Positions 1 through 8,423 of a DNA stretch of 64,000 nt are shown here, one piece after another. Position 1 is the first letter of the stretch. Each line of letters begins with the position of its first letter. Both the position numbers and the translations under genes were made by a program. The notes under the pieces were generated by a model. That model saw only the letters and a program-made list of their open reading frames with translations, was not told where the DNA came from and did not search any database. This stretch comes from Clostridiales bacterium (GTDB taxonomy: Bacteria; Bacillota; Clostridia; Christensenellales; CAG-314), in assembly GCA_022508345.1 (NCBI GenBank), contig JAFLVK010000001.1:418371-482370 (forward strand). Reading direction: 5' to 3'.

Positions 1-1
1 T

Positions 2-367
2 GACGACCTCGACGCACTGAAGCGTGGCGGACGTATCAGCAAAACAGTAGCTTTTGTGGGCGGACTGTTGGGAATTAAACCCCTTATTCAATTTTTGCCC
101 AACGGAACGCTGGACATGTGGGGCAAACAACGCGGTTACAAGATGTCCATACACAACATGGTTCAGTACTATCTAGGCAAAGCAGACGTTGACAATTCGC
201 ACACGGTGTACATCACCCACGCCAACGACGAGGCGTACGCAAACGAGCTTGCACAGGAAATCAAGGCGGTAAGCCCCCTTGCGGAAATCAAGATAAGGTT
301 GCTCTCCCCCATCATCGGAGTGCACCTGGGCACCAGCGCAATGGTACTGGCATTTATCGGTAAGTAA
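2..367 (+). CDS. DegV family fatty-acid-binding protein, C-terminal part
   Basis: This is the 3' part of a gene that begins before the window. Reading from base 2, the first residues are DDLDALKRGGRIS, the characteristic DegV-family stretch just before the helix that closes the fatty-acid pocket. DegV/FakB proteins bind a fatty acid and, in the best-known cases, present it to the FakA kinase for phosphorylation. About 121 residues remain, ending with a GVHLGTSAMVLAFIG tail that fits the family C-terminus (GPHxGPGxxGLxF type). A second, complete DegV gene lies at 38378-39265. No FakA-like kinase is visible in the window, so the physiological partner is unknown. Confidence 0.85.
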   Translation, partial: DDLDALKRGGRISKTVAFVGGLLGIKPLIQFLPNGTLDMWGKQRGYKMSIHNMVQYYLGKADVDNSHTVYITHANDEAYANELAQEIKAVSPLAEIKIRLLSPIIGVHLGTSAMVLAFIGK

Positions 368-403
368 CAATATCATCGGTTAGTGAAATTAGCATTATAT
401 AAA

Positions 404-439
404 ATAAAAACGACTTCGTTGATTTGAAGTCGTTTTTTG
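404..439. terminator. Bidirectional intrinsic terminator between degV and DUF4097 gene
   Basis: An inverted repeat (AACGACTTC ... GAAGTCGTT, stem arms about 409-417 and 426-434) is flanked by an A-run on the left and a T-run on the right. It can terminate both the rightward degV gene and the leftward padR-DUF1700-DUF4097 operon. Confidence 0.8.
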
Positions 440-466
440 TTTGATTTTGTATCCCAAGTGCAGCTT

Positions 467-1273
467 TTAACGTGATTTACTGAAATTTACCGTTGCCGAC
501 CCTGCGGAAACATCCACTGTCAAGCGCTTGCTTCCACCGCTTCGGCTGGCTAGGTTGCAGCTACCTGCGCTGACGTGCGTGATTATCGTGTAGTCGGCTT
601 GCTCTCCGTCAATGTTGATATTTACCGAGCCTGCCGAAAGGTTCAACTTGATGTCGTCACCCAACACACCGTTAGCAACATCCAGTGCGCCTGCGCTTAC
701 GTCCACTGTAAATTTGCCCAGGCACTCAACGTGAGATATTTTCATTGCGCCGGCGTTCAGTTCCACATCGAAATTACCCATACAGGTGATATTATACATG
801 TAAACTGCACCTGCATTTAGTTCGACGTCAATTGCTTTGTACGTTCCCGCGCCAATGGAAACTGCACCTGCGTTAACTGTCAAGTTAAGCCTCAGCTGCA
901 AATGCTCGGGAATGTAAATCTTGGTTTCGGGTATTTTGTGTATCCACGTAAAGCTAGTGTACCAATGTAACTTGGTTGTTTCAATGTGCAAGGTGCTTCC
1001 GGATACAGAACATTTTGTTGTAAATGCTTGGCTATGCGGATACTGTACCTGTATCACATCGCCGTTGTAAAATTCCACCTTGAGCTCACCTGCGGAAAAC
1101 TCCAGTTCAATGTCGGTGAGGTCATCTTCAATTTCCGTCGTGAACGATTTGGTTTCCCACTGCACCGATTCGAAGTTCCAGCCGCCCACAATACCTGCGA
1201 CAATCACCGTGATTAAGCCGATGCAAATAAGCACGGCACCCACTATCAATGTTACTTTTACAGTTTTGTTCAT
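467..1273 (-). CDS. DUF4097-type membrane-anchored beta-repeat protein
   Basis: This 268-residue protein has one N-terminal membrane segment (about residues 8-30), followed by a repetitive beta-rich region. Variants of NAGAV/SAGSxNI recur about every 20 residues from about 130 to 260, as in the DUF4097 beta-helix/adhesin-like family. The bulk should lie outside the membrane. Its ATG overlaps the TAA stop of the upstream DUF1700 gene (TAATG), so translation is probably coupled. In Bacillota, DUF4097 proteins commonly follow a PadR regulator and a DUF1700/HAAS protein, as here, and such modules are linked to envelope-stress sensing. The exact biochemical role is unknown. Confidence 0.85.
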   Translation of the reverse strand: MNKTVKVTLIVGAVLICIGLITVIVAGIVGGWNFESVQWETKSFTTEIEDDLTDIELEFSAGELKVEFYNGDVIQVQYPHSQAFTTKCSVSGSTLHIETTKLHWYTSFTWIHKIPETKIYIPEHLQLRLNLTVNAGAVSIGAGTYKAIDVELNAGAVYMYNITCMGNFDVELNAGAMKISHVECLGKFTVDVSAGALDVANGVLGDDIKLNLSAGSVNINIDGEQADYTIITHVSAGSCNLASRSGGSKRLTVDVSAGSATVNFSKSR

Positions 1274-1965
1274 TACGCTTTCTCCCCACTACACAGTTGT
1301 TTGAGCCACTTGAAAAACATCTTGAATAACTTCCACATCCATTTGGCTAGCTTAAAGCACAGCGGAAACAGCAATATTCCCACCCCAAGTACAAGTATGC
1401 CTTCGCCAAGTGTCAATATGCCTGATAAGATATTGCTAAACATTACGCCAATGCCTGCGCAAATTGTTCCTATGCCGGAGGTAACAATTCCAAACGGTGC
1501 AACACACAGCCCTATTGTTATACCTACCATGGACATCACCAGCGCAAATATTGGGATAGCAAGCACCACGCACAGCAACACAAATAGCCAGTTGCTTTCT
1601 GTTGACTTTTCTTTGCTGCGTTTCTTCTCTTGCCTGTGAGCGTTTTCTTCCTGCGCGTAGAAAGTGTCACGCTCTTCCCTGTGACCTTCGTCATATTGGG
1701 TGTGATTTCTTCTGTCCGTATTTTCACGGTGCATCTTGCTGCGAGGCGATTCCTCACGGTAGTAGTCGTCGGAGTTTTCGTACAGTATTCGCTGTGCAGC
1801 GTCGTAGGGTGCGCCAAAGCCCTCTATTATTTCGCGCTCGGTAAAGCCCGCTTCCCGTCTGTCGGCGTACGCCTCGGCGTAGTAGTCAAGCACGCGCCTG
1901 CGCTCGGCATCTGTTACGGTTAGCAGATTGTTTTTCAGTTCGTCGCGCCATTCGTTATATGTCAT
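1273..1965 (-). CDS. DUF1700 (HAAS-type) membrane protein
   Basis: The protein has 230 residues. The first 60 (MTYNEWRDELKNNL... ERRRVLDYYAEAYADRREAG ... EIIEGFGAPYDAAQRIL) are a recognisable DUF1700/HAAS helical signalling domain. A charged, low-complexity linker rich in Glu, Arg and His follows (about 65-125). Three or four membrane segments fill about 127-220, and the C-terminus is basic. The start has a good ribosome-binding site (AGGGGG). It lies 24 bp after padR and overlaps the DUF4097 gene by one base, so the three genes form one operon. HAAS proteins are thought to relay PadR-controlled signals in the membrane; that is family knowledge, not shown here. Confidence 0.85.
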   Translation of the reverse strand: MTYNEWRDELKNNLLTVTDAERRRVLDYYAEAYADRREAGFTEREIIEGFGAPYDAAQRILYENSDDYYREESPRSKMHRENTDRRNHTQYDEGHREERDTFYAQEENAHRQEKKRSKEKSTESNWLFVLLCVVLAIPIFALVMSMVGITIGLCVAPFGIVTSGIGTICAGIGVMFSNILSGILTLGEGILVLGVGILLFPLCFKLAKWMWKLFKMFFKWLKQLCSGEKA

Positions 1966-1989
1966 TTTTCCCCCTAGTTTTACCTTTAA

Positions 1990-2301
1990 TTAGTTTCGCC
2001 ATCCGAAAATCTTTTTATAAATGGCGTTTATTTCTTGCATGTCGCACTTGCCGTCAGCCAGCTTTTTGAGCCCCAACTTGGTAATTTTGTAGTAACGACG
2101 CAATCTTCCGCTGTGCTCCGCTGTTCGTGTGGTAACGTATCCACCACTTTCCAACCGCTTGAGTATAGGATAAAGAGTGCTTTCGGATATTTCGATAATG
2201 CCCTGCAAATCGCTGATTATCTTGTATCCGTAGCTTTCTCCGTTTTCGATAGCGGCAAGGACGCACACATCTAATATTCCTTTTTTCAGTTGAATATCCA
2301 T
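1990..2301 (-). CDS. PadR family transcriptional regulator
   Basis: A 103-residue winged-helix regulator. The DNA-binding part is evident in KGILDVCVLAAIENGESYGY, the recognition-helix region SESTLYPILKRLESGGYV and the wing GRLRRYYKITKLG. I start it at MDIQLKKG rather than 30 bp further upstream, because the longer form would begin upstream of the predicted transcription start. It is the first gene of the padR-DUF1700-DUF4097 operon. Its promoter contains a perfect inverted repeat, so it very likely represses itself. PadR proteins of this size (subfamily 2, small dimerisation helix) often respond to envelope-active compounds. The ligand is unknown. Confidence 0.92.
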   Translation of the reverse strand: MDIQLKKGILDVCVLAAIENGESYGYKIISDLQGIIEISESTLYPILKRLESGGYVTTRTAEHSGRLRRYYKITKLGLKKLADGKCDMQEINAIYKKIFGWRN

Positions 2302-2320
2302 AAATACCCCGCTTTGTCTA

Positions 2321-2351
2321 ATACTATACATTGCATAGTATTCTTTGTCAA
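2321..2351 (-). promoter_or_regulatory. padR promoter with palindromic operator
   Basis: On the minus strand there is TTGACA (2351-2346), a 17-bp spacer and TATAGT (2328-2323). A perfect 7-bp inverted repeat, ATACTAT-7-ATAGTAT (2321-2341), covers the -10 box and half the spacer. That placement is ideal for repression by the dimeric PadR protein encoded just downstream. Predicted transcription start is near 2316. Confidence 0.8.
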
Positions 2352-2392
2352 GGGTTTTTGTGCATTTTTTTGTGAAGAAAAATTATTTGCCA

Positions 2393-2423
2393 CAAAAAAA
2401 AGGCTCCCCTGTTAAGGAGAGCG
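2393..2423 (-). terminator. Intrinsic terminator of the YbjN-like gene
   Basis: On the minus strand, GCTCTCC-loop-GGGGAGCC is followed by a run of seven T. It lies 60 bp beyond the stop codon of the 2483-2953 gene and upstream of the padR promoter. Confidence 0.8.
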
Positions 2424-2482
2424 CTATTGTGTTGATTTACTTGTTTTAAGTTTAATTACCGCCTATATATAAGCAAGCTATT

Positions 2483-2953
2483 TTAGGCGTTTGCAAACTT
2501 TTCCAGCTCGGCTAGCGTCATGCGACCTTCGGAAATGGCCTGGAACTTGTCGTTGAACTTGTCCGTCATGCTGCAGGACAACACTATCATGTACTTGCAC
2601 ACCGCTTCGCTGATTATGCTTTCCATATAGGGAACCACCATCTTGAATGCCAAGTAGCCGTCGGAAAAGTCGAACTCGAAGCTACCGTTGAGCATGGAGT
2701 AGTTGGCAATGATGACGGCTTTGCCAATTGTGTCGCGCACTTTTTCCGGTATAGCAAAGGGCATGGGCGATTTCAGATACATAACCTGGCGCTCAGCATC
2801 TATCCTTATCATGAGCTTCATGGACAGGTCGTCGCCTACTGCCGAGGTGCGAATGATATATTTGTCCTCCTCTTTGTTGTAATTCCATTTCATGTTGTCC
2901 AAGGTTTGACACAGTGTTTTGTACAGCGCTTTTGCTTCCATTTCTTTGCTCAT
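2483..2953 (-). CDS. YbjN-like domain protein, function unknown
   Basis: A 156-residue soluble protein with no signal peptide or membrane segment. The arrangement resembles YbjN-domain (type III chaperone-like fold) proteins: a helical N-terminus, a beta-meander around residues 20-60, an alanine-rich helix ending in ANYSMLNGSFEFDF, then a strand LAFKMVV and C-terminal helices. I am only moderately sure of that assignment. The start has an excellent ribosome-binding site (CGGAGG). It is monocistronic with its own terminator and diverges from the Cys-rich small protein at 3150. No function can be given. Confidence 0.6.
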   Translation of the reverse strand: MSKEMEAKALYKTLCQTLDNMKWNYNKEEDKYIIRTSAVGDDLSMKLMIRIDAERQVMYLKSPMPFAIPEKVRDTIGKAVIIANYSMLNGSFEFDFSDGYLAFKMVVPYMESIISEAVCKYMIVLSCSMTDKFNDKFQAISEGRMTLAELEKFANA

Positions 2954-3149
2954 ATTGTCCTCCGAATTTGTAAAGTTTGTGAAGTAGTAGCTTGCTCACA
3001 ACAGCTTGCAAGCAAGTGTGTTCCTCCGTATCATAGCATAATTGAATGTTAGTTGCAATACGGTCGGGTAAATTGATTAGACAAATTTTTTCATAATAGC
3101 CAATAATTTTGTAGTAATTTGGCAACAATTATCTCCAGGAGGTATTGAC

Positions 3150-3296
3150 ATGAAATGTAACGGCTGCAACAACGAAATCAACCCCAACGACTACTGCATA
3201 TGCACCAGATGCCGAAAACAGATGTGCCCGTCCTGCGCAGAAAAGGGCTCTTTTGTGTGCGACGGCTGCGGTGGCGACATAGCATACCTATCTTAA
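3150..3296 (+). CDS. Small cysteine-rich (zinc-ribbon-like) protein, 48 aa
   Basis: A short open frame with a near-perfect ribosome-binding site (CCAGGAGG, 3135-3142), an ATG 7 bp later, and an intrinsic terminator directly behind it. It encodes 48 residues with nine cysteines, in the pairs CNGC, CIC, CTRC, CPSC and CDGC. This spacing could hold two zinc ions in a double zinc ribbon or a B-box/RING-like fold. There is no signal peptide. It stands alone between the YbjN-like gene and murC. I do not recognise a named family. The strong translation signal, dedicated terminator and Cys spacing make it a real gene rather than chance. Confidence 0.75.
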   Translation: MKCNGCNNEINPNDYCICTRCRKQMCPSCAEKGSFVCDGCGGDIAYLS

Positions 3297-3326
3297 CGCT
3301 TTGCAAACATAGCAGACAGTGTATTC

Positions 3327-3357
3327 AAAAGGCTCCTTGAAAAAAGGAGCCTTTTTG
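3327..3357 (+). terminator. Intrinsic terminator of the 48-aa gene
   Basis: GGCTCC (3331-3336), loop, GGAGCC (3346-3351) and a T-run lie 30 bp beyond the stop codon. An A-run on the other side would let it work in reverse as well. Confidence 0.8.
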
Positions 3358-3440
3358 CGTCCTGTTGGGACACTCTATAATAAGGAAAAACAAGAAAAAA
3401 CAATTTTATCTTTAGTATGTATATATCCATTAAACATATT

Positions 3441-3460
3441 GCGAAGCTTATAGACACTCA
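3441..3460 (-). repeat. Half copy of the stop-codon palindrome element
   Basis: Reading leftward from the murC stop, the sequence TGAGTGTCTATAAGCTTCGC (3460-3441) closely matches the right arm of the element found after the ECF, gerC and dnaN genes (TGAGGCGGTTATAAGCTTCGC type). The murC TGA is again its first three bases. The opposite arm is not present, so this is a decayed or half element, or possibly chance. Confidence 0.4.
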
Positions 3461-4777
3461 AAGCATGTTGGCTAGTTCGTTTATATCCCCCGCACCAAGT
3501 ATCAACAAAACGTCATCCTTGGTGACGGTGCTTTCTATCCACTGCTTTGCGGATACGAAATCGGGCAAAAAGTGCGCGTTTACTCCAAGCTCATTTGCGC
3601 GCTCCGCCAACAGGTAGGAATTGACCCCCACTATTGGCTTTTCGCGGGCGGAATATATCGGCAAGTACGCCACTGCACTTACACCGTCGAAGCAGGTTGC
3701 GAAATCGTCGAAAAATGCCTGTGTTCGCGTAAATGTGTGCGGTTGAAACACGCAAACAACATTTCCCTTGGCAATGCTTTGCGCAGTAGCAACCGAGCAC
3801 ATCAGCTCCGTGGGGTGATGTGCGTAATCGATGATAACCTTGCACAGCTCGCTGTTGTACTCCGTCCACCGTCTGTCCACCCCGGTAAAGGAGCGCAGTC
3901 CACTTTCAATGGCAGCTAGCGGCACATTGAGTAGTTGGTGAGTGACGGATATCGCCGCAAGTGCGTTACTTACATTGTGCTGACCTGCAACACCAAGCTG
4001 TAGGCTGTGTGTTTCGCCGTCTATTGTGATGTCGAAGCTCGGTTTTCCGTCCACACAGGTTACGTTTGACACTTCGTAATGCTTGTCGAAGCACAATCTT
4101 TTGCGACGTGCACACAGGTTGCGCAGCTCATACGGCAAAACAACAGTACCCTTTTCGTCGGTGTTGCTCATAAAGTTGGCAAAAGCCTGCAAAACGTCGT
4201 CATGGCTTTCGTAGCAATCGGGGTGATCGTACTCGGCATTTAAACAAACGCACACCGTGGGGTAAAGGTTGTAAAAGCTGCGGTTAAATTCGCACGCCTC
4301 CGCCACCACGATATTTTCCCCGAAAAAGTAGTTGTTGCCCTTGTACACACCGCCGATAAGCGCGGTATGCGACACTTGCGCTTTGACCAAAATTTCGTGA
4401 ATCATTGCCGTAACGGTGGTTTTGCCGTGCGTTCCGCACACGGCTATGCGCTTTTCAAAGCTGTTGAAAACCGTTCCCAGTAGCTGCTCGCGCAGTATTA
4501 CGGGGATTTTTCTTTTGTTCGCTTCTACCACTTCCACATTGTCGTCGTGGACGGCAGACGTGTGTACAACAAGCTCCGCATTTGCCACGTTTTCGGCGCG
4601 GTGTCCGATATGTACTTTTATTCCGATTTTTTCAAGAGCGTAAGTGCGGTCACTTTGTATTCGGTCGCTACCGCTAACGGTGTAACCCAAGTTGTGCAAG
4701 TGCTGCGCCAGTCCGCTCATTCCTACTCCGCCTATTCCTACAAAATGCACTCGGCGGGGAATTTCATCCATCTTCAT
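3458..4777 (-). CDS. murC: UDP-N-acetylmuramate--L-alanine ligase
   Basis: MurC adds the first amino acid (L-alanine) to UDP-MurNAc in peptidoglycan synthesis, using ATP in the cytosol. At 439 residues it has normal length. The N-terminal Rossmann glycine motif GIGGVGMSGLA (about 15-25), the Mur ATP loop GTHGKTTVTAMI (about 115-126), the central-domain HPDCYESH region and the C-terminal DYAHHPTE motif are all visible. It is monocistronic: rpmE upstream has its own terminator. No clear ribosome-binding site precedes either of the two nearby ATG codons (residues 1 and 3). The stop codon falls inside a sequence resembling the repeat element seen elsewhere. Confidence 0.96.
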   Translation of the reverse strand: MKMDEIPRRVHFVGIGGVGMSGLAQHLHNLGYTVSGSDRIQSDRTYALEKIGIKVHIGHRAENVANAELVVHTSAVHDDNVEVVEANKRKIPVILREQLLGTVFNSFEKRIAVCGTHGKTTVTAMIHEILVKAQVSHTALIGGVYKGNNYFFGENIVVAEACEFNRSFYNLYPTVCVCLNAEYDHPDCYESHDDVLQAFANFMSNTDEKGTVVLPYELRNLCARRKRLCFDKHYEVSNVTCVDGKPSFDITIDGETHSLQLGVAGQHNVSNALAAISVTHQLLNVPLAAIESGLRSFTGVDRRWTEYNSELCKVIIDYAHHPTELMCSVATAQSIAKGNVVCVFQPHTFTRTQAFFDDFATCFDGVSAVAYLPIYSAREKPIVGVNSYLLAERANELGVNAHFLPDFVSAKQWIESTVTKDDVLLILGAGDINELANML

Positions 4778-4800
4778 ACTGTACTATATGAAGCGCTTTT

Positions 4801-4836
4801 AAAAAAAGTGAAGGGAGCAAAATGTATTTGCTCCCT
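4801..4836 (-). terminator. Intrinsic terminator of rpmE
   Basis: GGGAGCAAA and TTTGCTCCC arms form a strong hairpin between rpmE and murC. On the minus strand it is followed by TTCACTTTTTTT. Confidence 0.85.
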
Positions 4837-4848
4837 TTTGTGTTACTG

Positions 4849-5055
4849 TTATTGAAGACCGTACTTTTTCTTGAACTTATCTACGCGTCCACCTGCGTCT
4901 ACAAGCTTTTGTTTACCTGTAAAGTAAGGATGGCATTTGTTGCAGATTTCAACCTTGATTGTATCGGTATCCTTGGTTGTTCCCGTTTCAAATGTTGCGC
5001 CACAAGCACATACAACAGTCGCTTTATGATAATTCGGATGTATACCTTGTTTCAT
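4849..5055 (-). CDS. rpmE: 50S ribosomal protein L31, zinc-binding type
   Basis: A 68-residue ribosomal protein. I start it at [19 protein letters not shown], which has the ribosome-binding site GAGAGGT and the standard L31 N-terminus; the upstream part of the open frame contains the promoter. The CxC (VVCACG) and CNKCHP motifs are the zinc ligands of the C+ form of L31, so this is the zinc-dependent version rather than the zinc-free paralogue made under zinc limitation. It is monocistronic with its own promoter and terminator. Confidence 0.97.
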   Translation of the reverse strand: MKQGIHPNYHKATVVCACGATFETGTTKDTDTIKVEICNKCHPYFTGKQKLVDAGGRVDKFKKKYGLQ

Positions 5056-5089
5056 TTCGCAATACCTCTCTTTTAAATTTTGCTTTATC

Positions 5090-5118
5090 ATTGTACTATG
5101 TCGCAAATAATTCGTCAA
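5090..5118 (-). promoter_or_regulatory. rpmE promoter
   Basis: Minus strand TTGACG (5118-5113), 17-bp spacer, TACAAT (5095-5090). The transcription start falls about 30 bp before the rpmE ATG. Confidence 0.75.
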
Positions 5119-5162
5119 GTGTTTTGATACATTTGTCGTTTAGCAGGCGACTGTTATTTGTT

Positions 5163-6395
5163 TTACTGTTTTTTGAACACGTTTTTTATTATCATGCCTA
5201 ACTTGGGGCGTGTTCCGTACATCAGCACACCCACGCGATAAATTCTTGCTGCAAGTATGCCAACACCCACAACCGAACCAATAAGTACACCGATGGATAT
5301 GACAATTTCGTACCAGGCAACAGTGCTCATTGCTATGCGGGTGAACATTGCCATGGGTGAAATAAAGGGAATATAAGAGCATATCTTCATTGCGATGTTA
5401 TCCACGTTTCCGCTTGTCATGGAGAACACCACCACCATGAACGCTATTATAAACAAATACGTTATGGGCATGGTTGCAGTGTTGACGTCCTCCAGCTTGG
5501 AGACGGTTGACCCAACTGCGCCGTAAATAAATGCGTATATCAAAAATCCCAGCACGAAGAATACAAGCATGTAGAAAAGCAGCCCAACAGGGATATTGAA
5601 TATTGCGTTCATGATTGCATTTTCACTCAAGCTAGCCTTGTTGATGTTGTAAAACACTACCGCCGAGCCGAACACAGCCACCAGCTGCATCAGTCCCGCA
5701 ACACAGGACGCCATCACCTTGCCGAACATCATATTGGTGGGCTTGGCGCTTGTAATGAGCAGCTCCATTGCACGCGAGCTTTTTTCCGTTGCGACGTTGC
5801 TGGAAACCATTTGACCGTAAAGCAATATCACCATATACAAAGCGAAAATCATTATATATGTGTAAAAGAAATTTTGTATTTGGTCCTTACCAAGTGTGGT
5901 TGTACTGCTTTCGATTTGAACAGCCATTATTTCGCCTGCCTGTTCGGGCGTCAAGCCGTTTTGAATCATTGCATTTACGCGGTAAACCTCTTGCAATACG
6001 GTATTGGCAATTTCCACGTTTGCGTCGTACATGGAAAGGTTGTTGACGTAATAGGTGTACGACGATGCACTACTCAACACAAAGGCGCATTCGGCTTCGC
6101 CACTGACAATTTGCTCCTTGATGTCGTCAATGGAACCGTCGGAAATTTTTATTTCGTAATCGGTAAATGCTGCCTCGAAATATTGCCCCACAAGTGCTGC
6201 CAGGTCGGCATTTTCCGAATAAATGAGCATTGCCGGGCGGTACTTGTTTTCGTCGGATTTAAATAGAGCCACAATGTTTGGAATAAACGTAGCAACAGCG
6301 ATAGCTATCACAAGAAATATCGTTATACCCACAAACACTTTGTTTTTTAGATACCCTTTTAGTTCGAAATTGAATATTTTACCAAATTGTTTCAT
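5163..6395 (-). CDS. ABC-2 type exporter permease (NatB-like)
   Basis: The protein has 410 residues. One membrane segment lies near the N-terminus (about 18-42). A large extracytoplasmic domain follows (about 45-175), then five or six membrane segments from about 178 to 390. The sequence MVSSNVATEKSSRAMELLITSAKPTNMMFGKV is the cytosolic coupling region typical of the ABC2_membrane_3/NatB family. It starts 11 bp after the ATPase gene and must be its partner. Such pairs export ions, lipids or toxic compounds; NatAB of Bacillus exports sodium. The substrate here cannot be read from sequence. Confidence 0.88.
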   Translation of the reverse strand: MKQFGKIFNFELKGYLKNKVFVGITIFLVIAIAVATFIPNIVALFKSDENKYRPAMLIYSENADLAALVGQYFEAAFTDYEIKISDGSIDDIKEQIVSGEAECAFVLSSASSYTYYVNNLSMYDANVEIANTVLQEVYRVNAMIQNGLTPEQAGEIMAVQIESSTTTLGKDQIQNFFYTYIMIFALYMVILLYGQMVSSNVATEKSSRAMELLITSAKPTNMMFGKVMASCVAGLMQLVAVFGSAVVFYNINKASLSENAIMNAIFNIPVGLLFYMLVFFVLGFLIYAFIYGAVGSTVSKLEDVNTATMPITYLFIIAFMVVVFSMTSGNVDNIAMKICSYIPFISPMAMFTRIAMSTVAWYEIVISIGVLIGSVVGVGILAARIYRVGVLMYGTRPKLGMIIKNVFKKQ

Positions 6396-6406
6396 TGTTT
6401 GCCCCC

Positions 6407-7297
6407 TTAAACCTGCTCTCCTGCATATTCCACGAAAATATCGTTGAGTGAGGGTTCAAATACCTTTACTTCGTCAATATCGTAGTTTTCGACAAGCTTT
6501 CTCATGGTGCTTTGCTTTTCGGAAGCGTCCGGAAGCTTGATAATCAGTGAACCGTTGTCCGTTTGCGTGCAAGCATCGCCGAAGTCCGCCTTGATTTGCT
6601 CGGGGTGTGTAGTGTTTACTACCAAGCGGTCGCGCACATAGTTCCTCTTGATTTCGTGAAGGTCACCGTGTAAAACCACCTTGCCCGCATTGATAATTGC
6701 AATACTGTCGCAAAATTCTTCAATGTACCCCATCTGATGGCTGGAAAACAGCACAATTTTTCCTTGCGCAATTTGTTCCTTGACCACTTCCTGAAGTAGC
6801 ATAGCATTGACGGGGTCAAGTCCCGAAAAGGGTTCGTCCAGTATGACAATGTGCGGATTGTGAGTTAATGCCGTAATAAGCTGAATTTTCTGCTGGTTGC
6901 CCTTGGAAAGAGTGTCCAGACGTTTGTTGCGGCATTCATTCATACCCAGCCTGTTCAGCCAATAGTCAACAGCCTGTACCGCGTCTTTTCGGGTCATGCC
7001 TTTAAGCTCGGCAAAATACACCAGCTGGTCCAATATGGTTTTTTTGGAATACAAGCCTCTTTCTTCCGGAAGATAGCCAATGCCTATCTTGTTGTAATCA
7101 ATCGGTTCGCCGTCAAGCAACACCTCGCCGCTATTTGCGGGAAACACGTTCATCAATACGCGTATGGTGGTTGTTTTGCCTGCGCCGTTTCTACCAAGCA
7201 AGCCGAAAGCCTTTCCTCCCTCCACCGCAAAAGAGATTCCCTTCAACACATGTTTGTCGCCAAATGATTTGTCGATGTTTTTTAGTTCAAGTATCAT
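6407..7297 (-). CDS. ABC transporter ATP-binding protein (NatA-like)
   Basis: A 296-residue ATPase with Walker A GRNGAGKTTT (about 35-44), signature LSKGNQQKIQ, Walker B HIVILDEPFSGLDP and the switch histidine in SSHQMG. The C-terminal 80 residues form the extra domain usual in NatA/YhaQ-type subunits. I start at the ATG giving MILELKN because AAGGTG lies 8 bp before it; a GTG nine bases upstream is inside that ribosome-binding region. It drives the permease encoded directly downstream. Confidence 0.92.
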   Translation of the reverse strand: MILELKNIDKSFGDKHVLKGISFAVEGGKAFGLLGRNGAGKTTTIRVLMNVFPANSGEVLLDGEPIDYNKIGIGYLPEERGLYSKKTILDQLVYFAELKGMTRKDAVQAVDYWLNRLGMNECRNKRLDTLSKGNQQKIQLITALTHNPHIVILDEPFSGLDPVNAMLLQEVVKEQIAQGKIVLFSSHQMGYIEEFCDSIAIINAGKVVLHGDLHEIKRNYVRDRLVVNTTHPEQIKADFGDACTQTDNGSLIIKLPDASEKQSTMRKLVENYDIDEVKVFEPSLNDIFVEYAGEQV

Positions 7298-7345
7298 TTC
7301 TTGCACCTTCTTTTAAAAGTTACTGTTAGTAAATGTTGTAGATAT

Positions 7346-7374
7346 ATTATAACACAATATGCCCGGCTCAGCAA
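7346..7374 (-). promoter_or_regulatory. Promoter of the NatAB-like operon
   Basis: Minus strand TTGCTG (7374-7369), 17-bp spacer, TATAAT (7351-7346). It diverges from the promoter at 7434-7462. Confidence 0.65.
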
Positions 7375-7433
7375 GCGACTGGAGCATCGTCGAAGTAGCA
7401 ATGAATTTTTGCATTAAATAACAAAAAAGTAAG

Positions 7434-7462
7434 TTGGCAAAATTGAAATGGTGAGATATAAT
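7434..7462 (+). promoter_or_regulatory. Promoter of the BcrA-like ABC operon
   Basis: TTGGCA (7434-7439), 17-bp spacer, TATAAT (7457-7462), followed by the ribosome-binding site AAAAGGAG before the ATG at 7500. Confidence 0.7.
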
Positions 7463-7499
7463 ATCATTACAAGACTAATCACCTGAAAAGGAGACATAT

Positions 7500-8423
7500 A
7501 TGCAAGATGTTGTAATAACTACAACCAACCTCACAAAAGTGTACGGCAACCTGACAGCCGTTGACGACGTTAGCATAACCATTAACAGTGGGGCTATTGT
7601 GGGGCTTGTGGGCAAAAACGGCGCAGGCAAAACCACACTTATTCGCCTGCTTACAGGGCTTGTAAAGCCGACGTCGGGAAGCTACAATATACTGCCGGGC
7701 TGTAAGCGTGCCAGTACAGACGTTGCCGCAATAGTTGAACAACCGTCGTTGTACGGCGGAATGTGCGCAATGGACAACATGATTGCCCAAAGCACTCTAC
7801 TGGGACTGACAGTTGACAAGCTTTATCTGCAGGAAACATTGAGATTGGTGGGGCTTGAACCCAATTCCGCGCAAAAGGTAAAGAACTACTCACTTGGAAT
7901 GAAACAACGCCTGGCGCTTGCCATGACGCTTGTTGGACGACCCAAGGTGTTGATACTGGACGAGCCTACAAACGGGCTGGACCCCGAGGGCATACGCCAC
8001 ATTCGCCAGATACTTGTTCAGCTCAGTCAAGAGCATGGCGTTACAATAATAATATCCAGCCACATACTGTCCGAGCTTAGCAAATTCGCAACCGAGTACT
8101 ACATCATGAACAGCGGCAAGGTGTTGAAGCACATCACCGCTGAGGAGCTGGAGCAACACATCAAAAAGAAGCTGCGCCTAACAGTTAACAAAACGGGTGT
8201 TGCCAAGGATACACTGGAGCAGTTCGGCCGTTGCGAAATTGTAGCTAGCACACAGGTGGAGCTGTACACAGACACTCCTCCCACCCAGGTGCTACTTGCA
8301 TTGGCCAGTGCGGACGTAGAGGTAGTAAACATCACACAAAACGATGCGCTTGAAGATTACTTCATGAGTATCCTGCAGGACGACTTCAAGGCTCGATTTG
8401 ATCCGTTTGGAGGTGAAAAATGA
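7500..8423 (+). CDS. ABC transporter ATP-binding protein (BcrA/lantibiotic-immunity type)
   Basis: A 307-residue ATPase: Walker [11 protein letters not shown] (about 39-48), Q-loop [10 protein letters not shown], signature [12 protein letters not shown], Walker [16 protein letters not shown] and switch histidine [10 protein letters not shown]-terminal domain of about 90 residues contains strands of the type found in BcrA-like subunits. The Q-loop EQPSLY is typical of bacitracin/lantibiotic-resistance and uncharacterised peptide exporters. Its TGA overlaps the ATG of the permease gene, so the two are translationally coupled. There is no adjacent two-component system to name a specific antibiotic. 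Confidence 0.9.
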   Translation: MQDVVITTTNLTKVYGNLTAVDDVSITINSGAIVGLVGKNGAGKTTLIRLLTGLVKPTSGSYNILPGCKRASTDVAAIVEQPSLYGGMCAMDNMIAQSTLLGLTVDKLYLQETLRLVGLEPNSAQKVKNYSLGMKQRLALAMTLVGRPKVLILDEPTNGLDPEGIRHIRQILVQLSQEHGVTIIISSHILSELSKFATEYYIMNSGKVLKHITAEELEQHIKKKLRLTVNKTGVAKDTLEQFGRCEIVASTQVELYTDTPPTQVLLALASADVEVVNITQNDALEDYFMSILQDDFKARFDPFGGEK

